A stretch of DNA of 64,000 bases from Peteryoungia desertarenae (GCF_005860795.2 NZ_CP058350.1:3502501-3566500), one strand, 5' to 3'; shown: positions 1-7,587, counted from the first letter of the stretch. The notes: a model not told the origin generated them from the sequence alone. Translations and numbers: made by a program.

Positions 1-2
1 CG

Positions 3-530
3 CGCGAATTCATCGCCCGCCATGATGACTTCACCGTCAACATAGCGCTCATCGAAAAAGGCCAGCCGGTGGTCGGCTATGTCTATGCCCCGGCCCTTGG
101 CATGGCCTATGCGGGCAAGCCCGGCAGGGCAGAAAAGCAGCTCGTAGGTGCTGATTTCAGCATTATCGAACGTCTGACGGTTGAGACACGCACGCCTCAG
201 GACGAGATCTGCGCACTGGTCAGCCGATCTCACAACAGCGTCGAGACGCAGGCTTACATTGCGGCCAACGCCATTCATGCCCAGAAGGCGATCGGCTCGT
301 CGCTCAAGTTCTGCCTGCTAGCCGAAGGCCTCGCCGACATCTATCCCCGCTTCAGCCGCACGATGGAATGGGATACCGCCGCAGGCGATGCCGTTCTGCG
401 GGCAGCGGGCGGCAAGACCCTTGATCCATCGGGCAATCCTCTGACCTATGGCAAACGAAACCGCAAAAACGAGGTCGATTTCGCCAACTCCGACTTCATC
501 GCCTGGGCAAAGGCACCTTCCGGGGGATGA
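3..530 (+). CDS. cysQ: 3'(2'),5'-bisphosphate nucleotidase CysQ, 5'-truncated
   Basis: This is the C-terminal two thirds of an inositol-monophosphatase-fold protein; the reading frame is already open at the window edge, so the start lies outside. The first visible residues (REFI.R.DDFTVNIALIE) match the region just after the metal-binding DGT motif of CysQ, which dephosphorylates adenosine 3',5'-bisphosphate, a by-product of sulfate assimilation. Further on, WDTAAGDAVLRAAGG is the conserved C-terminal substrate and metal motif of the family. The gene ends with TGA at 528-530. Other IMPase-family members are possible, but the REFI context favours CysQ. Confidence 0.85.
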   Translation, partial: REFIARHDDFTVNIALIEKGQPVVGYVYAPALGMAYAGKPGRAEKQLVGADFSIIERLTVETRTPQDEICALVSRSHNSVETQAYIAANAIHAQKAIGSSLKFCLLAEGLADIYPRFSRTMEWDTAAGDAVLRAAGGKTLDPSGNPLTYGKRNRKNEVDFANSDFIAWAKAPSGG

Positions 531-661
531 GTTTTCCGGATTCAGCAATAAAATCAAGGCAGCATAGCTGATTTCGTCCCCCTCCGCGGAAACCGGCTCA
601 TCCTGAGCAGCGACACTTGGGCTCGCATGGTGCGATCCCGAACGCCGCAAAGGAGAACACC

Positions 662-1687
662 GTGGCAGAACAGACGGAACGACTTCAGCTCCCCTATATC
701 CTTCCCGCCCAGGCCCAAAAGCATGTGACGCACAATGAGGCGCTGCAACGCCTTGACGCAATCGTGCAACTGACAGTCATCGATCGCCGGACTGGAGCGC
801 CCGCAGGCCCAGAAGAAGGGCAGTCTTTCATCATTCTACCGACGGCTCTGGCAGAATGGGCGGGACGCGATGGACAGGTCGCCGTCTTTCAGGACGGCAC
901 ATGGCTCTACCTGACGCCAAGAACGGGCTGGCGGGCTTACATCGAAAGCGAAAGCCGCATCAGACTCTTCAATGGCGAGGAATGGGCAGATCTTCCCCTG
1001 CCAGCTTCCCTTGAAGCCGAAACCCTTGGTCTCGCGGCCACCGCTTCGGCCAGTCTGCGGCTGGCGGTTGCCAGTGATGGCAGCCTTTTCACCCACCAGG
1101 GGACAGGCCATCGCCTGTCGATAAACAAGGCGGCGAGCACTGATACGGCAAGCCTGATGCTGCAGACGAATTGGTCGGGACGCGCCGAGATCGGCCTGAC
1201 CGGCAATGATCGGCTGTCTATCAAGGTCAGCGGAGATGGCAGTAGCTGGGTTCAGGCGCTTGAGATCTTGTCCAACGGCATCGTCAGACTACCTTCCAGG
1301 CCGCTTGCGCGCGCAGCACTTGCGCCACAACTGGCCAGCCTTGCCGACGGCACCGTTACAGGGTTCGACGAGCTTCATCTTGCACAGGGAGGGATAGTGC
1401 TCGGGAGCGCGCTGTCCTCCGGCTACGGTAAGCCGCTCCTGATACCCAGTTCCGGAATCTATCAGGCCGCTCTGACGGTGACGCCCGATGGTACCAGTTT
1501 CGCGCGTGTCACGCTCAAACGCAATGGCACGATCGATCTTCTACGACATGCAAGCCAATACGGGACTTCGACATCCATGGCTCTGGTTCATCTTGAGGAG
1601 GGCGATGAACTGACGCTGCAGCATAGCGGACCAACCGGCTACTATCTCGGTTATGCCAGCACCGAACTCAATCTGATGATGATTTGA
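662..1687 (+). CDS. DUF2793 domain-containing protein
   Basis: The product is about 341 aa, starting at a GTG preceded by AAAGGAG at a spacing of 6. An in-frame ATG at 617 has no comparable ribosome-binding site. The N-terminal block, around residues 5-100 (LPYILPAQAQKHVTHNEAL and QSFIILPTALAEW), is the DUF2793 signature found in alphaproteobacterial prophage and gene-transfer-agent tail regions. The remainder looks like a beta-rich fibre or host-contact module. No phage genes lie nearby, so this is a solitary copy. The function is unknown; a surface or tail-fibre-derived role is an inference. Confidence 0.75.
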   Translation: MAEQTERLQLPYILPAQAQKHVTHNEALQRLDAIVQLTVIDRRTGAPAGPEEGQSFIILPTALAEWAGRDGQVAVFQDGTWLYLTPRTGWRAYIESESRIRLFNGEEWADLPLPASLEAETLGLAATASASLRLAVASDGSLFTHQGTGHRLSINKAASTDTASLMLQTNWSGRAEIGLTGNDRLSIKVSGDGSSWVQALEILSNGIVRLPSRPLARAALAPQLASLADGTVTGFDELHLAQGGIVLGSALSSGYGKPLLIPSSGIYQAALTVTPDGTSFARVTLKRNGTIDLLRHASQYGTSTSMALVHLEEGDELTLQHSGPTGYYLGYASTELNLMMI

Positions 1688-1692
1688 CGGCT

Positions 1693-1722
1693 GGGACCGA
1701 AGGCCGCCGCGCCTTCGGTCCC
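1693..1722. terminator. Bidirectional hairpin between convergent genes
   Basis: A perfect 12-bp stem (GGGACCGAAGGC paired with GCCTTCGGTCCC, 6-nt loop) lies between the DUF2793 stop and the convergent luxR-type gene stop. There is no clear T-run on either side, so it may terminate weakly or protect the 3' ends. Confidence 0.5.
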
Positions 1723-1729
1723 GCTCACT

Positions 1730-2470
1730 TCAGAGCAGGCGGAACCTGCAGGCGCGTGCCACCGCCTGCATTCGGTTGACCGCCTCAAGCTTTCGCATGG
1801 CGCTCTTCAGATAGGACACAACTGTATGAGACGAGATATTCAGGATGATCGCGATTTCGTCGCTGCTTTTGCCCGCCGCCGACCAGCGCAGGCATTCGAT
1901 TTCACGGGCGGAAAGCTTCTCGCGAGGCCCTTGGCTCGGCAGCAATTGATCAACACCGGACTGCAACAGTTCCAGCACGCCGTAATGCAAGGCGGCCATG
2001 TCATGGCGTTCAGGTTTTCGCAAGCAGCCGGAATAGGCCAGGAAGATATGGGTCAGGTTCCTGTCGTGGAGACTGAGCGACACGGTGCCGTTGAAGCCAA
2101 GCGCCACAAACGTGTCGAGCAAGGGGTCCCTCGCCTGCACTTGCTGCGATGACAGGAACGGCACCTCGCTCGAATAGCGCGGCAGCATGCTTTGCTTCAG
2201 TTCCATCGTCATGATGCTATTGGCAAGCGGATCGACAGCTTCATAAGCATCGCGAAGATTATCCGGCCAATTGGTCAGCAACAGATTGGCCGCAAATTCA
2301 GGACGATCGCCCTTTGGAAACAGTCCGAGCAGAAAAAAGCGGAAACCAAAGCTGCGACCGAGAGCCTCCAGCTCCTCTCCCAGTTTCTGGGCTCCGGCGG
2401 AATGGATCGGATATATATCACCAGAAACGTCGACAGCGGACGTACGGTCAAACTCAGCTGGCCTGAACAT
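1730..2470 (-). CDS. LuxR-family transcriptional regulator (LuxR solo)
   Basis: The product is 246 aa, with an autoinducer-binding-like N-terminal domain (about residues 20-165) and a C-terminal LuxR helix-turn-helix (about 180-245: KLSAREIECLRWSAAGKSS, then HTVVSYL). The ATG at 2470 was chosen because it is preceded by AAAGGAG at a spacing of 4; the frame stays open to 2626 without a better site. No luxI-type synthase is present. The ligand-pocket region resembles VisN/VisR-type regulators more than TraR, and the classical W57-equivalent appears replaced by Leu, so acyl-homoserine-lactone binding is doubtful. The upstream region is shared with sciP, which is transcribed divergently. Confidence 0.8.
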   Translation of the reverse strand: MFRPAEFDRTSAVDVSGDIYPIHSAGAQKLGEELEALGRSFGFRFFLLGLFPKGDRPEFAANLLLTNWPDNLRDAYEAVDPLANSIMTMELKQSMLPRYSSEVPFLSSQQVQARDPLLDTFVALGFNGTVSLSLHDRNLTHIFLAYSGCLRKPERHDMAALHYGVLELLQSGVDQLLPSQGPREKLSAREIECLRWSAAGKSSDEIAIILNISSHTVVSYLKSAMRKLEAVNRMQAVARACRFRLL

Positions 2471-2886
2471 ATTGCTCCTTTCGGCAGAGGCTTCGCTCGG
2501 CCGGGGCATTCGTACCCAATGTAAGACTAAGGGATCCCATGGGGGGACAGTATCAACTGGACCTATCTCCGATCTTGCGGAATGCCCTGTCGCGACGAAA
2601 GAATGAACTTTCGCGCTTTTGCGCATGTGGCCCGAGTGTTTGGCGGGCTTTTGTCATATTAATTAAAACTTGAATAGATCCAGATGCTGCATAACTCCTA
2701 TGCGTTTTGCGCAACTTTACGCTACGGAAGGCAGTCGGAACATCCATAACGGGCAAAATAGTCAGTTCATAGCACAACAGAAGTTCGTAACGATTATTAT
2801 CAAATGCTTACAACGTGCTTAGGCAAATTTTAAAGCCTCGGGTCTAGGATGCCCGGGTGTGGTCTTGAGTATGTATAGAGAGTCCA
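2471..2886. promoter_or_regulatory. luxR/sciP divergent intergenic region with phased CtrA-like half-sites
   Basis: This is a 416-bp gene-free stretch, AT-rich towards sciP. Upstream of sciP three half-sites are phased at 11 bp: TTAC (2808-2811), TTAG (2819-2822) and TTAA (2830-2833). The last two form TTAG-N7-TTAA, a 7/8 match to the CtrA consensus TTAA-N7-TTAA. A further TTAA-N7-TTGA lies at 2659-2673. A GANTC site (GAGTC) sits at 2880-2884, immediately before the sciP start. In Caulobacter sciP is CtrA-activated, which makes these sites plausible; binding is an inference. Confidence 0.45.
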
Positions 2887-3162
2887 ATGACCGAAATGAT
2901 CCGCCCTCGAGTAAAATATGTCATCGGTCCTGATGGCAGCCCCCTGACGATTGCCGACCTGCCGCCGGCCAATACGCGCCGCTGGGTCATCCGTCGCAAG
3001 GCAGAGGTGGTGGCCGCTGTTCGCGGTGGCCTGTTAAGCCTCGAAGAAGCCTGTGAACGCTATACGCTGACGGTTGAGGAATTCCTGTCCTGGCAGTCAT
3101 CCATCAATGACCATGGCCTGCCCGGCCTTCGCACCACCCGTATTCAGCAATATCGCCATTAA
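2887..3162 (+). CDS. sciP: CtrA inhibitor SciP (DUF1153)
   Basis: This 91-aa protein matches the whole DUF1153/SciP family: the N-terminal KYVIGPDGSPLTIADLPP segment, the central TRRWVIRRKAEVVAAV helix, and the helix-turn-helix with LSLEEACERYTLTVEEF. In Caulobacter SciP binds CtrA and DNA and blocks CtrA-activated transcription in G1 cells. The ribosome-binding site is weak (GAGAG close to the ATG). Its position about 1.4 kb upstream of ctrA, in the same direction, fits a conserved rhizobial cell-cycle neighbourhood. The family assignment is confident; its role in this organism is by homology. Confidence 0.93.
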   Translation: MTEMIRPRVKYVIGPDGSPLTIADLPPANTRRWVIRRKAEVVAAVRGGLLSLEEACERYTLTVEEFLSWQSSINDHGLPGLRTTRIQQYRH

Positions 3163-3315
3163 GCATTACGGCAAGGCGATCCGGATATCCGTCCGATACG
3201 CCAACCCAAATCATAGATTTTGCAATTTTTTTGAGGCCGGCGGAAACAATCCGCCGGTTTTCCCTTTGGAGCACAGCAGGGTTTGATAGCCTTGGCTCCA
3301 CCGGTCTCCAGAGAC

Positions 3316-3355
3316 GTTCATTTCCAAATGGAATCAGTTCTGTTGGCTGGAACGG
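3316..3355. repeat. Solo copy of a dispersed palindromic-element arm
   Basis: This 40-nt stretch matches, at 36 of 40 positions, the reverse complement of the right arm of the composite element at 11419-11688 (common core: AATGGAATCAGTTCTGTTGG). Its left part, TTCATTTCCAAATGGAA, is nearly self-complementary. It lies in the sciP-GNAT spacer just before the GNAT gene. Confidence 0.65.
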
Positions 3356-3401
3356 GTCTAGGTGCTACGCATGGGCGAAAGCGCCAGGAAAGGGAACCGG
3401 G

Positions 3402-3689
3402 ATGGAAATTTCGATCGAAGAAACCAGCTCAGGTGGCCGCTATGTCGGCCGTGTCGAAGGGGTCAGCGATGTCGCGGAAATGACCTTCTCACGCACCTCC
3501 CCGCGCCTGATCATCATCGACCATACGGGCGTCCCGGAGTCACTCAAGGGACAGGGTGTCGGACAGGCTCTTGCAGCTTTCGCGATCGACGAGGCACGCA
3601 AGGGCGGCTGGAAGATCATCCCGCTTTGTCCGTTCTTCAAGGCACAGGTTGCCCGTCATCCCGATTGGAAAGATGTCATGAGCTTCTAG
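3402..3689 (+). CDS. GNAT-family N-acetyltransferase, YjdJ type
   Basis: This 95-aa minimal GNAT-fold protein belongs to the YjdJ/Gtn10 group. The acetyl-CoA loop is visible as VPESLKGQGVGQAL (about residues 43-56), followed by a C-terminal IPLCPFFKAQVARHP motif typical of the group. The start chosen is ATG 3402, which gives the family's usual length; the longer open frame back to 3231 runs through the dispersed repeat and is unlikely to be translated. The substrate is unknown. A terminator hairpin follows. Confidence 0.82.
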   Translation: MEISIEETSSGGRYVGRVEGVSDVAEMTFSRTSPRLIIIDHTGVPESLKGQGVGQALAAFAIDEARKGGWKIIPLCPFFKAQVARHPDWKDVMSF

Positions 3690-3723
3690 CTCACGCAAAC
3701 GAGGCTCTTTCAACCACAAAGAA

Positions 3724-3755
3724 GCGAGCGCAGAAACACTGCGTTCGCCTGTTTT
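3724..3755 (+). terminator. Rho-independent terminator after GNAT gene
   Basis: The stem GCGAGCGCAG / CTGCGTTCGC (one G-T pair, loop AAACA) is followed by CTGTTTT. It ends the GNAT transcript before the convergent fliJ-like gene. Confidence 0.65.
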
Positions 3756-3779
3756 GCCGAATCTCGACCGACTATGATG

Positions 3780-4130
3780 TCAGGCTCGTGCCCGCAACTG
3801 ACCGTCACGCTCTTCGAGCGCGGCTGCCTTCTGATAATCGGCTTCCGCTTCCTCCAGCGCCAGTTCTGCAGCTTCCTGCTGAACCTTCAATTCCCGGATC
3901 GAGACCTGGAGATTGTCGGCACGCTGGCGTGCAGCTTTGGCGAATGTGGGATAGGCGAAATGATTCTGATCGGTGATGCCGGATTTTTTCTCCTCGATGC
4001 CGATCTGAGCCTCAAGCTCTTTCGCCATCCTTTCGAACTCCGCCATCATTGACTGCAACTGCTGCAATTGCCGACGCTTTTCGGTAACCTGAAATCCCTT
4101 CAGGCGTACCAGGCTCTCACGCGACTTCAT
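3780..4130 (-). CDS. FliJ-like coiled-coil protein divergent from ctrA
   Basis: This 116-aa, highly charged, all-helical protein contains two long coiled-coil segments (around residues 10-50 and 70-112), the size and pattern of flagellar export chaperone FliJ. In many alphaproteobacteria a fliJ gene or homologue lies next to ctrA, as here. ATG 4130 was preferred over a TTG two codons upstream because GGGAG lies 8 nt before it. Sequence identity to true FliJ cannot be judged by eye, so a generic coiled-coil role remains possible. It shares a 441-bp control region with ctrA. Confidence 0.6.
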   Translation of the reverse strand: MKSRESLVRLKGFQVTEKRRQLQQLQSMMAEFERMAKELEAQIGIEEKKSGITDQNHFAYPTFAKAARQRADNLQVSIRELKVQQEAAELALEEAEADYQKAAALEERDGQLRARA

Positions 4131-4571
4131 ACGCAATACTCCCGTGATGCGAGACCCCCCGCCACACTTGCTTACTCAACACGCCCTTGCTGTCTCTGAT
4201 TCGTCCAAAAAAAGTCAGCGACGTTAACGAAAACCTACCGTTGGTAACCTTTCGTTTACGGGCATCGTTAATGATAGAGCCGATCACTTAAGGGTCAGTA
4301 AATGCCGGAACCCGAAATCGGGTTGATGACAATGATGAGTCAAATGAATCGGTTAGGGCAATTTTCGGCCCATCTGGTTCAAGTGTGGCGATGACCGAAA
4401 CACATGAGAAATCAGGAGTCTGGTATCCTTGCTTAATAAATTCGATACACCTTGCCAGAGGGAATCAGAATTTGTTAACCATTTGGTGGCAGCCTTCAAA
4501 TCAGGCAACGACTGGATCCGTATCGCGTAGGGGGCCATCTTGACCTTTCGGCGGCGGTAAAGGGGATAAAT
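4131..4571. promoter_or_regulatory. ctrA control region with five GANTC sites and CtrA-like boxes
   Basis: There is no gene here. Five GANTC sites, the CcrM methylation target, lie at 4198-4202, 4337-4341, 4346-4350, 4416-4420 and 4462-4466; four fall within 130 bp. CtrA-like sites are TTAA-N7-TAAA at 4288-4302 and the half-site TTAACCAT at 4475-4482. Methylation-state and auto-regulatory control of ctrA is known in Caulobacter and other alphaproteobacteria. The sites are seen directly; regulation here is inferred. Confidence 0.6.
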
Positions 4572-5273
4572 ATGCGGGTTCTACTCATTGAAGACGATAG
4601 CGCGACGGCTCAGAGCATCGAATTGATGCTCAAATCCGAGAGCTTTAACGTCTATACAACCGACCTGGGCGAAGAAGGCGTCGACCTTGGTAAGCTGTAT
4701 GATTACGACATTATTCTGCTCGACCTCAATCTGCCGGACATGTCCGGTTATGAAGTGTTGCGCACACTGCGTCTTTCCAAGGTAAAGACGCCGATCCTGA
4801 TTCTGTCTGGGATGGCCGGCATTGAGGACAAGGTTCGCGGTCTCGGCTTCGGTGCCGATGACTACATGACCAAGCCGTTCCACAAGGACGAGCTGGTTGC
4901 CCGCATTCATGCGATTGTCCGTCGCTCCAAGGGCCATGCGCAGTCGATCATCATCACCGGCGAACTGATCGTGAACCTGGATGCCAAGACCGTCGAAGTC
5001 GGTGGCCAGCGCGTTCACCTGACGGGCAAGGAATACCAGATGCTGGAGCTTCTCTCGCTCCGCAAGGGCACCACGCTCACCAAGGAAATGTTCCTGAACC
5101 ACCTCTATGGTGGCATGGACGAGCCGGAACTGAAGATCATCGACGTCTTCATCTGCAAGCTGCGCAAGAAGCTCGCAAACGCCGCCGGCGGTGCCAACTA
5201 TATTGAGACCGTCTGGGGCCGCGGCTATGTTCTGCGCGAGCCCGATGGGGCCGAGTACCAGGAAACCGCCTGA
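4572..5273 (+). CDS. ctrA: Cell-cycle response regulator CtrA
   Basis: CtrA, 233 aa, is the master cell-cycle regulator, an OmpR/PhoB-type response regulator. The receiver domain (1-118) has acidic residues E7 D8 D9, phosphoacceptor D51 (LLDLNLP) and K101 (TKPF). The winged-helix effector (about 125-228) includes [13 protein letters not shown] and the recognition region [11 protein letters not shown], characteristic of CtrA. Phosphate should arrive through CckA and ChpT; chpT lies about 0.7 kb downstream on the opposite strand and the antagonist sciP upstream. The transcript ends at a strong terminator. Length and motifs are those of rhizobial CtrA. Confidence 0.98.
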   Translation: MRVLLIEDDSATAQSIELMLKSESFNVYTTDLGEEGVDLGKLYDYDIILLDLNLPDMSGYEVLRTLRLSKVKTPILILSGMAGIEDKVRGLGFGADDYMTKPFHKDELVARIHAIVRRSKGHAQSIIITGELIVNLDAKTVEVGGQRVHLTGKEYQMLELLSLRKGTTLTKEMFLNHLYGGMDEPELKIIDVFICKLRKKLANAAGGANYIETVWGRGYVLREPDGAEYQETA

Positions 5274-5293
5274 CGCAAGGCAAATCCCCTTTG

Positions 5294-5319
5294 AAACCTG
5301 CCTTCGGGCAGGTTTTTTT
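5294..5319 (+). terminator. Rho-independent terminator of ctrA
   Basis: The stem AAACCTGCC / GGCAGGTTT with a TTCG tetraloop runs into seven T residues, a textbook intrinsic terminator. Confidence 0.9.
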
Positions 5320-5446
5320 GTGCCTTGATAATCGGGATTCGACTGACTCAAACCTCCGGCCCAGGCTCTCAAGCAGGAATGGAGGACAAAAGGAAATGCC
5401 CGGCATGAACCGGGCAAGCAAGGTGTGCTGAACAAATCGGTTGATG

Positions 5447-5809
5447 TCAGGCGGCAATCGCCTGGTCGGCAAAAGTCTGCGTGAGAATGGTGCGATCGAA
5501 GGGCTTCAGCAGGAAGTCCGAGGCACCCGCCCGCTTCCCGGCCATCATCGTCTTCAGATCGGCTTCCACGACGCAATAATAGATCCGGATGGTTTTGCCG
5601 TCAGGAAGCGCGCGCAGGTTGCTGATAAGGTCAAGAGCTCCGTCCAGACCGGCGTCAACAATGATGATATCTGGAAGCGACCTCTCGCACTGCAGCAGCG
5701 CATCGCGACCGGACGCTGCTTCCATGATTTCGAAACCCAATTCCGAGAGGATTCGTCGACCGACCTTACGAACGATGTCGGCTCCGTCAGCAATCATCAG
5801 GCGCTTCAT
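5447..5809 (-). CDS. Single-domain response regulator linked to ctrA/chpT
   Basis: This 120-aa protein consists only of a receiver domain. Candidate phosphoacceptor D52 (IIIVDAGLDG) and K102 (LLKPFD) are present. The usual acidic pair is reduced to D8 followed by Gly (IADGAD), and the conserved Thr/Ser after the fourth strand appears replaced (YYCVVE). ATG 5809 was chosen for AAGGAG at a spacing of 7. It lies downstream of chpT on the same strand (127-bp gap) and convergent to ctrA, a conserved rhizobial arrangement. It may be a phosphate sink or connector in the CckA-ChpT-CtrA relay; it is not obviously CpdR or DivK. Confidence 0.8.
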   Translation of the reverse strand: MKRLMIADGADIVRKVGRRILSELGFEIMEAASGRDALLQCERSLPDIIIVDAGLDGALDLISNLRALPDGKTIRIYYCVVEADLKTMMAGKRAGASDFLLKPFDRTILTQTFADQAIAA

Positions 5810-5936
5810 GGTCAACTCCTTCTGCATTTCCCTCAGGCAGGAAATGCCCTCAACGATATCCAAGGTTAGTCTTTGCAAACTAAGGAAGCGTTACCGATTG
5901 GCACCATTTCACATGCCAATTTGGTACAAATCGGCA

Positions 5937-6578
5937 TCAAGCGATCTTTGCCGAGAAGACGATCTCGCCCTCGCTCTGGACGGTATCAAGCTGCATGCCG
6001 CATTCGTCAGCGAGGAGGACCGTGTAATAGGGCTGGATTGAATGAGCATCGATTGCCTCGTCAACCTGCCCTGCCAGCAGTTCGGCATATTTGCTGGGAA
6101 CGCGCAGCATCCGGCCCCTGGCGGTGATCTTGAAGCAGGCGTCAGTTTCCGGATTTTCAAGCGTCACGTCGAGACTGCCGCCGCGCGGGATCGAGCTGTA
6201 GGCAACCAGAAAGAGATTGAGCAGCAGTTTGACCCGGTTCTTGGCGATGATCGCGCGCGGACCCGACCAGTTCACCTCGGTCTTTTTTTCAGCCGCCGCA
6301 AAATCCTTGGCGGCCTTTTCAGCCTCGCCGGTGTCAATCGAAGCCCCGACGGAACCGGACGCGCCGAAAGCCAGGCGCGCAAATTTCAGCCGGACGGACG
6401 CATTGAGGGCACTCGTGCGGATGAGGTCCATGGCATCGGCATCGGCACCGCCTTCATCGAGAAGCTCAAGTCCGTTGTTGATTGCGCCGACCGGTGAAAT
6501 CACGTCGTGGCAAACCCTGCTGCAAAGCAGTGCTGCCAGATCCGGACCGGCCAGAGTAAGGTTCACGTTTTTTGCCAT
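5937..6578 (-). CDS. chpT: Histidine phosphotransferase ChpT
   Basis: This 213-aa protein has the DHp-like region with phosphorylatable H24 (SRVCHDVISPVGAINNGLELL), a degenerate ATPase-like C-terminal domain and the characteristic NRVKLLLNLFLVAYSSIPRGG segment of the ChpT family (HPTransfase). ChpT passes phosphate from CckA to CtrA and CpdR. It is divergent from eipA; the 188-bp spacer holds a CtrA-like box. A receiver-only regulator follows on the same strand. Identification is by several independent motifs. Confidence 0.95.
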   Translation of the reverse strand: MAKNVNLTLAGPDLAALLCSRVCHDVISPVGAINNGLELLDEGGADADAMDLIRTSALNASVRLKFARLAFGASGSVGASIDTGEAEKAAKDFAAAEKKTEVNWSGPRAIIAKNRVKLLLNLFLVAYSSIPRGGSLDVTLENPETDACFKITARGRMLRVPSKYAELLAGQVDEAIDAHSIQPYYTVLLADECGMQLDTVQSEGEIVFSAKIA

Positions 6579-6679
6579 CGGGCTCTCCAGAGGATTGTGT
6601 CTTCAATGCCAGTCCGACGACCAGCCAAGGCTGCCGACCGGGTCGGAATCCCTGCCGGCCATAATGACACCATATTTGG

Positions 6680-6694
6680 TAAACCGATTGTTAA
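6680..6694. promoter_or_regulatory. Candidate CtrA box in chpT/eipA divergent region
   Basis: TAAA-N7-TTAA matches 7 of 8 fixed bases of TTAA-N7-TTAA. It lies about 73 bp before the eipA start and 102 bp before the chpT start. In Brucella eipA is a CtrA target, which supports the site. Confidence 0.4.
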
Positions 6695-6766
6695 GATGAA
6701 CCTTACTAAGGTCTTTTACCACACAGGAGATGCTGATTCTGTCAGTATTGATTCTCAGGAGGCTTT

Positions 6767-7351
6767 ATGCGCGTCGTCAAAACCAACTGGTCGGGCATCC
6801 GGCTGCTGTTTGCCATGATGATCGGCCTAACCAGCCTTGCAATGGCCAATCGCTCGGCTGAGGCATCCGATCAATACTCAGTTCAGGAAATAATTGACGC
6901 CGGTCACGGCTTCTTTGGCGAGACCAGTGGCGCGCTTGCCAAGGTGATCGAACAGGCGTTTGCGCAAAATGGCCTGCCCAATGGATACATTCTCGGACAG
7001 GAAGGTTCCGGTGCCTTCATTGCCGGCCTGACCTATGGCGAAGGCATCCTCTATACAAAGAATGTCGGCCAGCATGAAGTGTTCTGGCAGGGGCCATCGC
7101 TGGGTATCGACTATGGCGGAAATGGCACCAGAACAATGATCCTTGTCTATGACCTGCCCTCCGTGGACGCGCTCTATGCCCGCTATGGCGGCGTGAGCGG
7201 CTCCGCCTATGTCGTGGCCGGCCTTGGCATGACGGTGCTCAAGAGCCGTGATGTTGTACTTGTGCCGATCAGAACGGGTATTGGCGCACGTCTTGGCGTC
7301 AATGTAGGCTATCTCAAGCTGACCCAGACCCCGACCTGGAACCCCTTCTGA
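6767..7351 (+). CDS. eipA: Envelope integrity protein EipA (DUF1134)
   Basis: This 194-aa periplasmic protein has a Sec signal peptide over residues 1-33 (hydrophobic IRLLFAMMIGLTSLAMA, cleavage likely after AEAS), followed by a complete DUF1134 domain (about 50-190) with GFFGETSGALAKVIEQAF and YGEGILYTKN motifs. DUF1134 proteins form a small beta-barrel; the Brucella member EipA is required for envelope integrity and is controlled by CtrA. AGGAGG lies 5 nt before the ATG. Its divergent position next to chpT fits cell-cycle-coupled envelope growth. Confidence 0.9.
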   Translation: MRVVKTNWSGIRLLFAMMIGLTSLAMANRSAEASDQYSVQEIIDAGHGFFGETSGALAKVIEQAFAQNGLPNGYILGQEGSGAFIAGLTYGEGILYTKNVGQHEVFWQGPSLGIDYGGNGTRTMILVYDLPSVDALYARYGGVSGSAYVVAGLGMTVLKSRDVVLVPIRTGIGARLGVNVGYLKLTQTPTWNPF

Positions 7352-7542
7352 GACCAGCTCCGGGTTCGCGCAAGTTCCCTGGGTCAATCGTAGTCCGACG
7401 ACCACAGGTAGCCTTGCAAAACTTCCGACATTGAACAAAGCTGCCGGGGCAAGTTTGCAACAGGCACTGCCGTCGTTAGGCATGTTTTGCAAAAGCATTC
7501 CCAAGAGGCCGCTGTTACCTTGTTGGATGCCTGCGAGCGTGG

Positions 7543-7557
7543 TTAAATATAAGCTAA
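7543..7557 (+). promoter_or_regulatory. Candidate CtrA box before coiled-coil gene
   Basis: TTAA-N7-CTAA matches 7 of 8 fixed bases of the CtrA consensus. It ends 30 bp before the chosen GTG start of the coiled-coil gene, close to where a promoter would lie. Confidence 0.35.
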
Positions 7558-7587
7558 CACTTGCTTGAATACTCAGATGGCGCGCCC

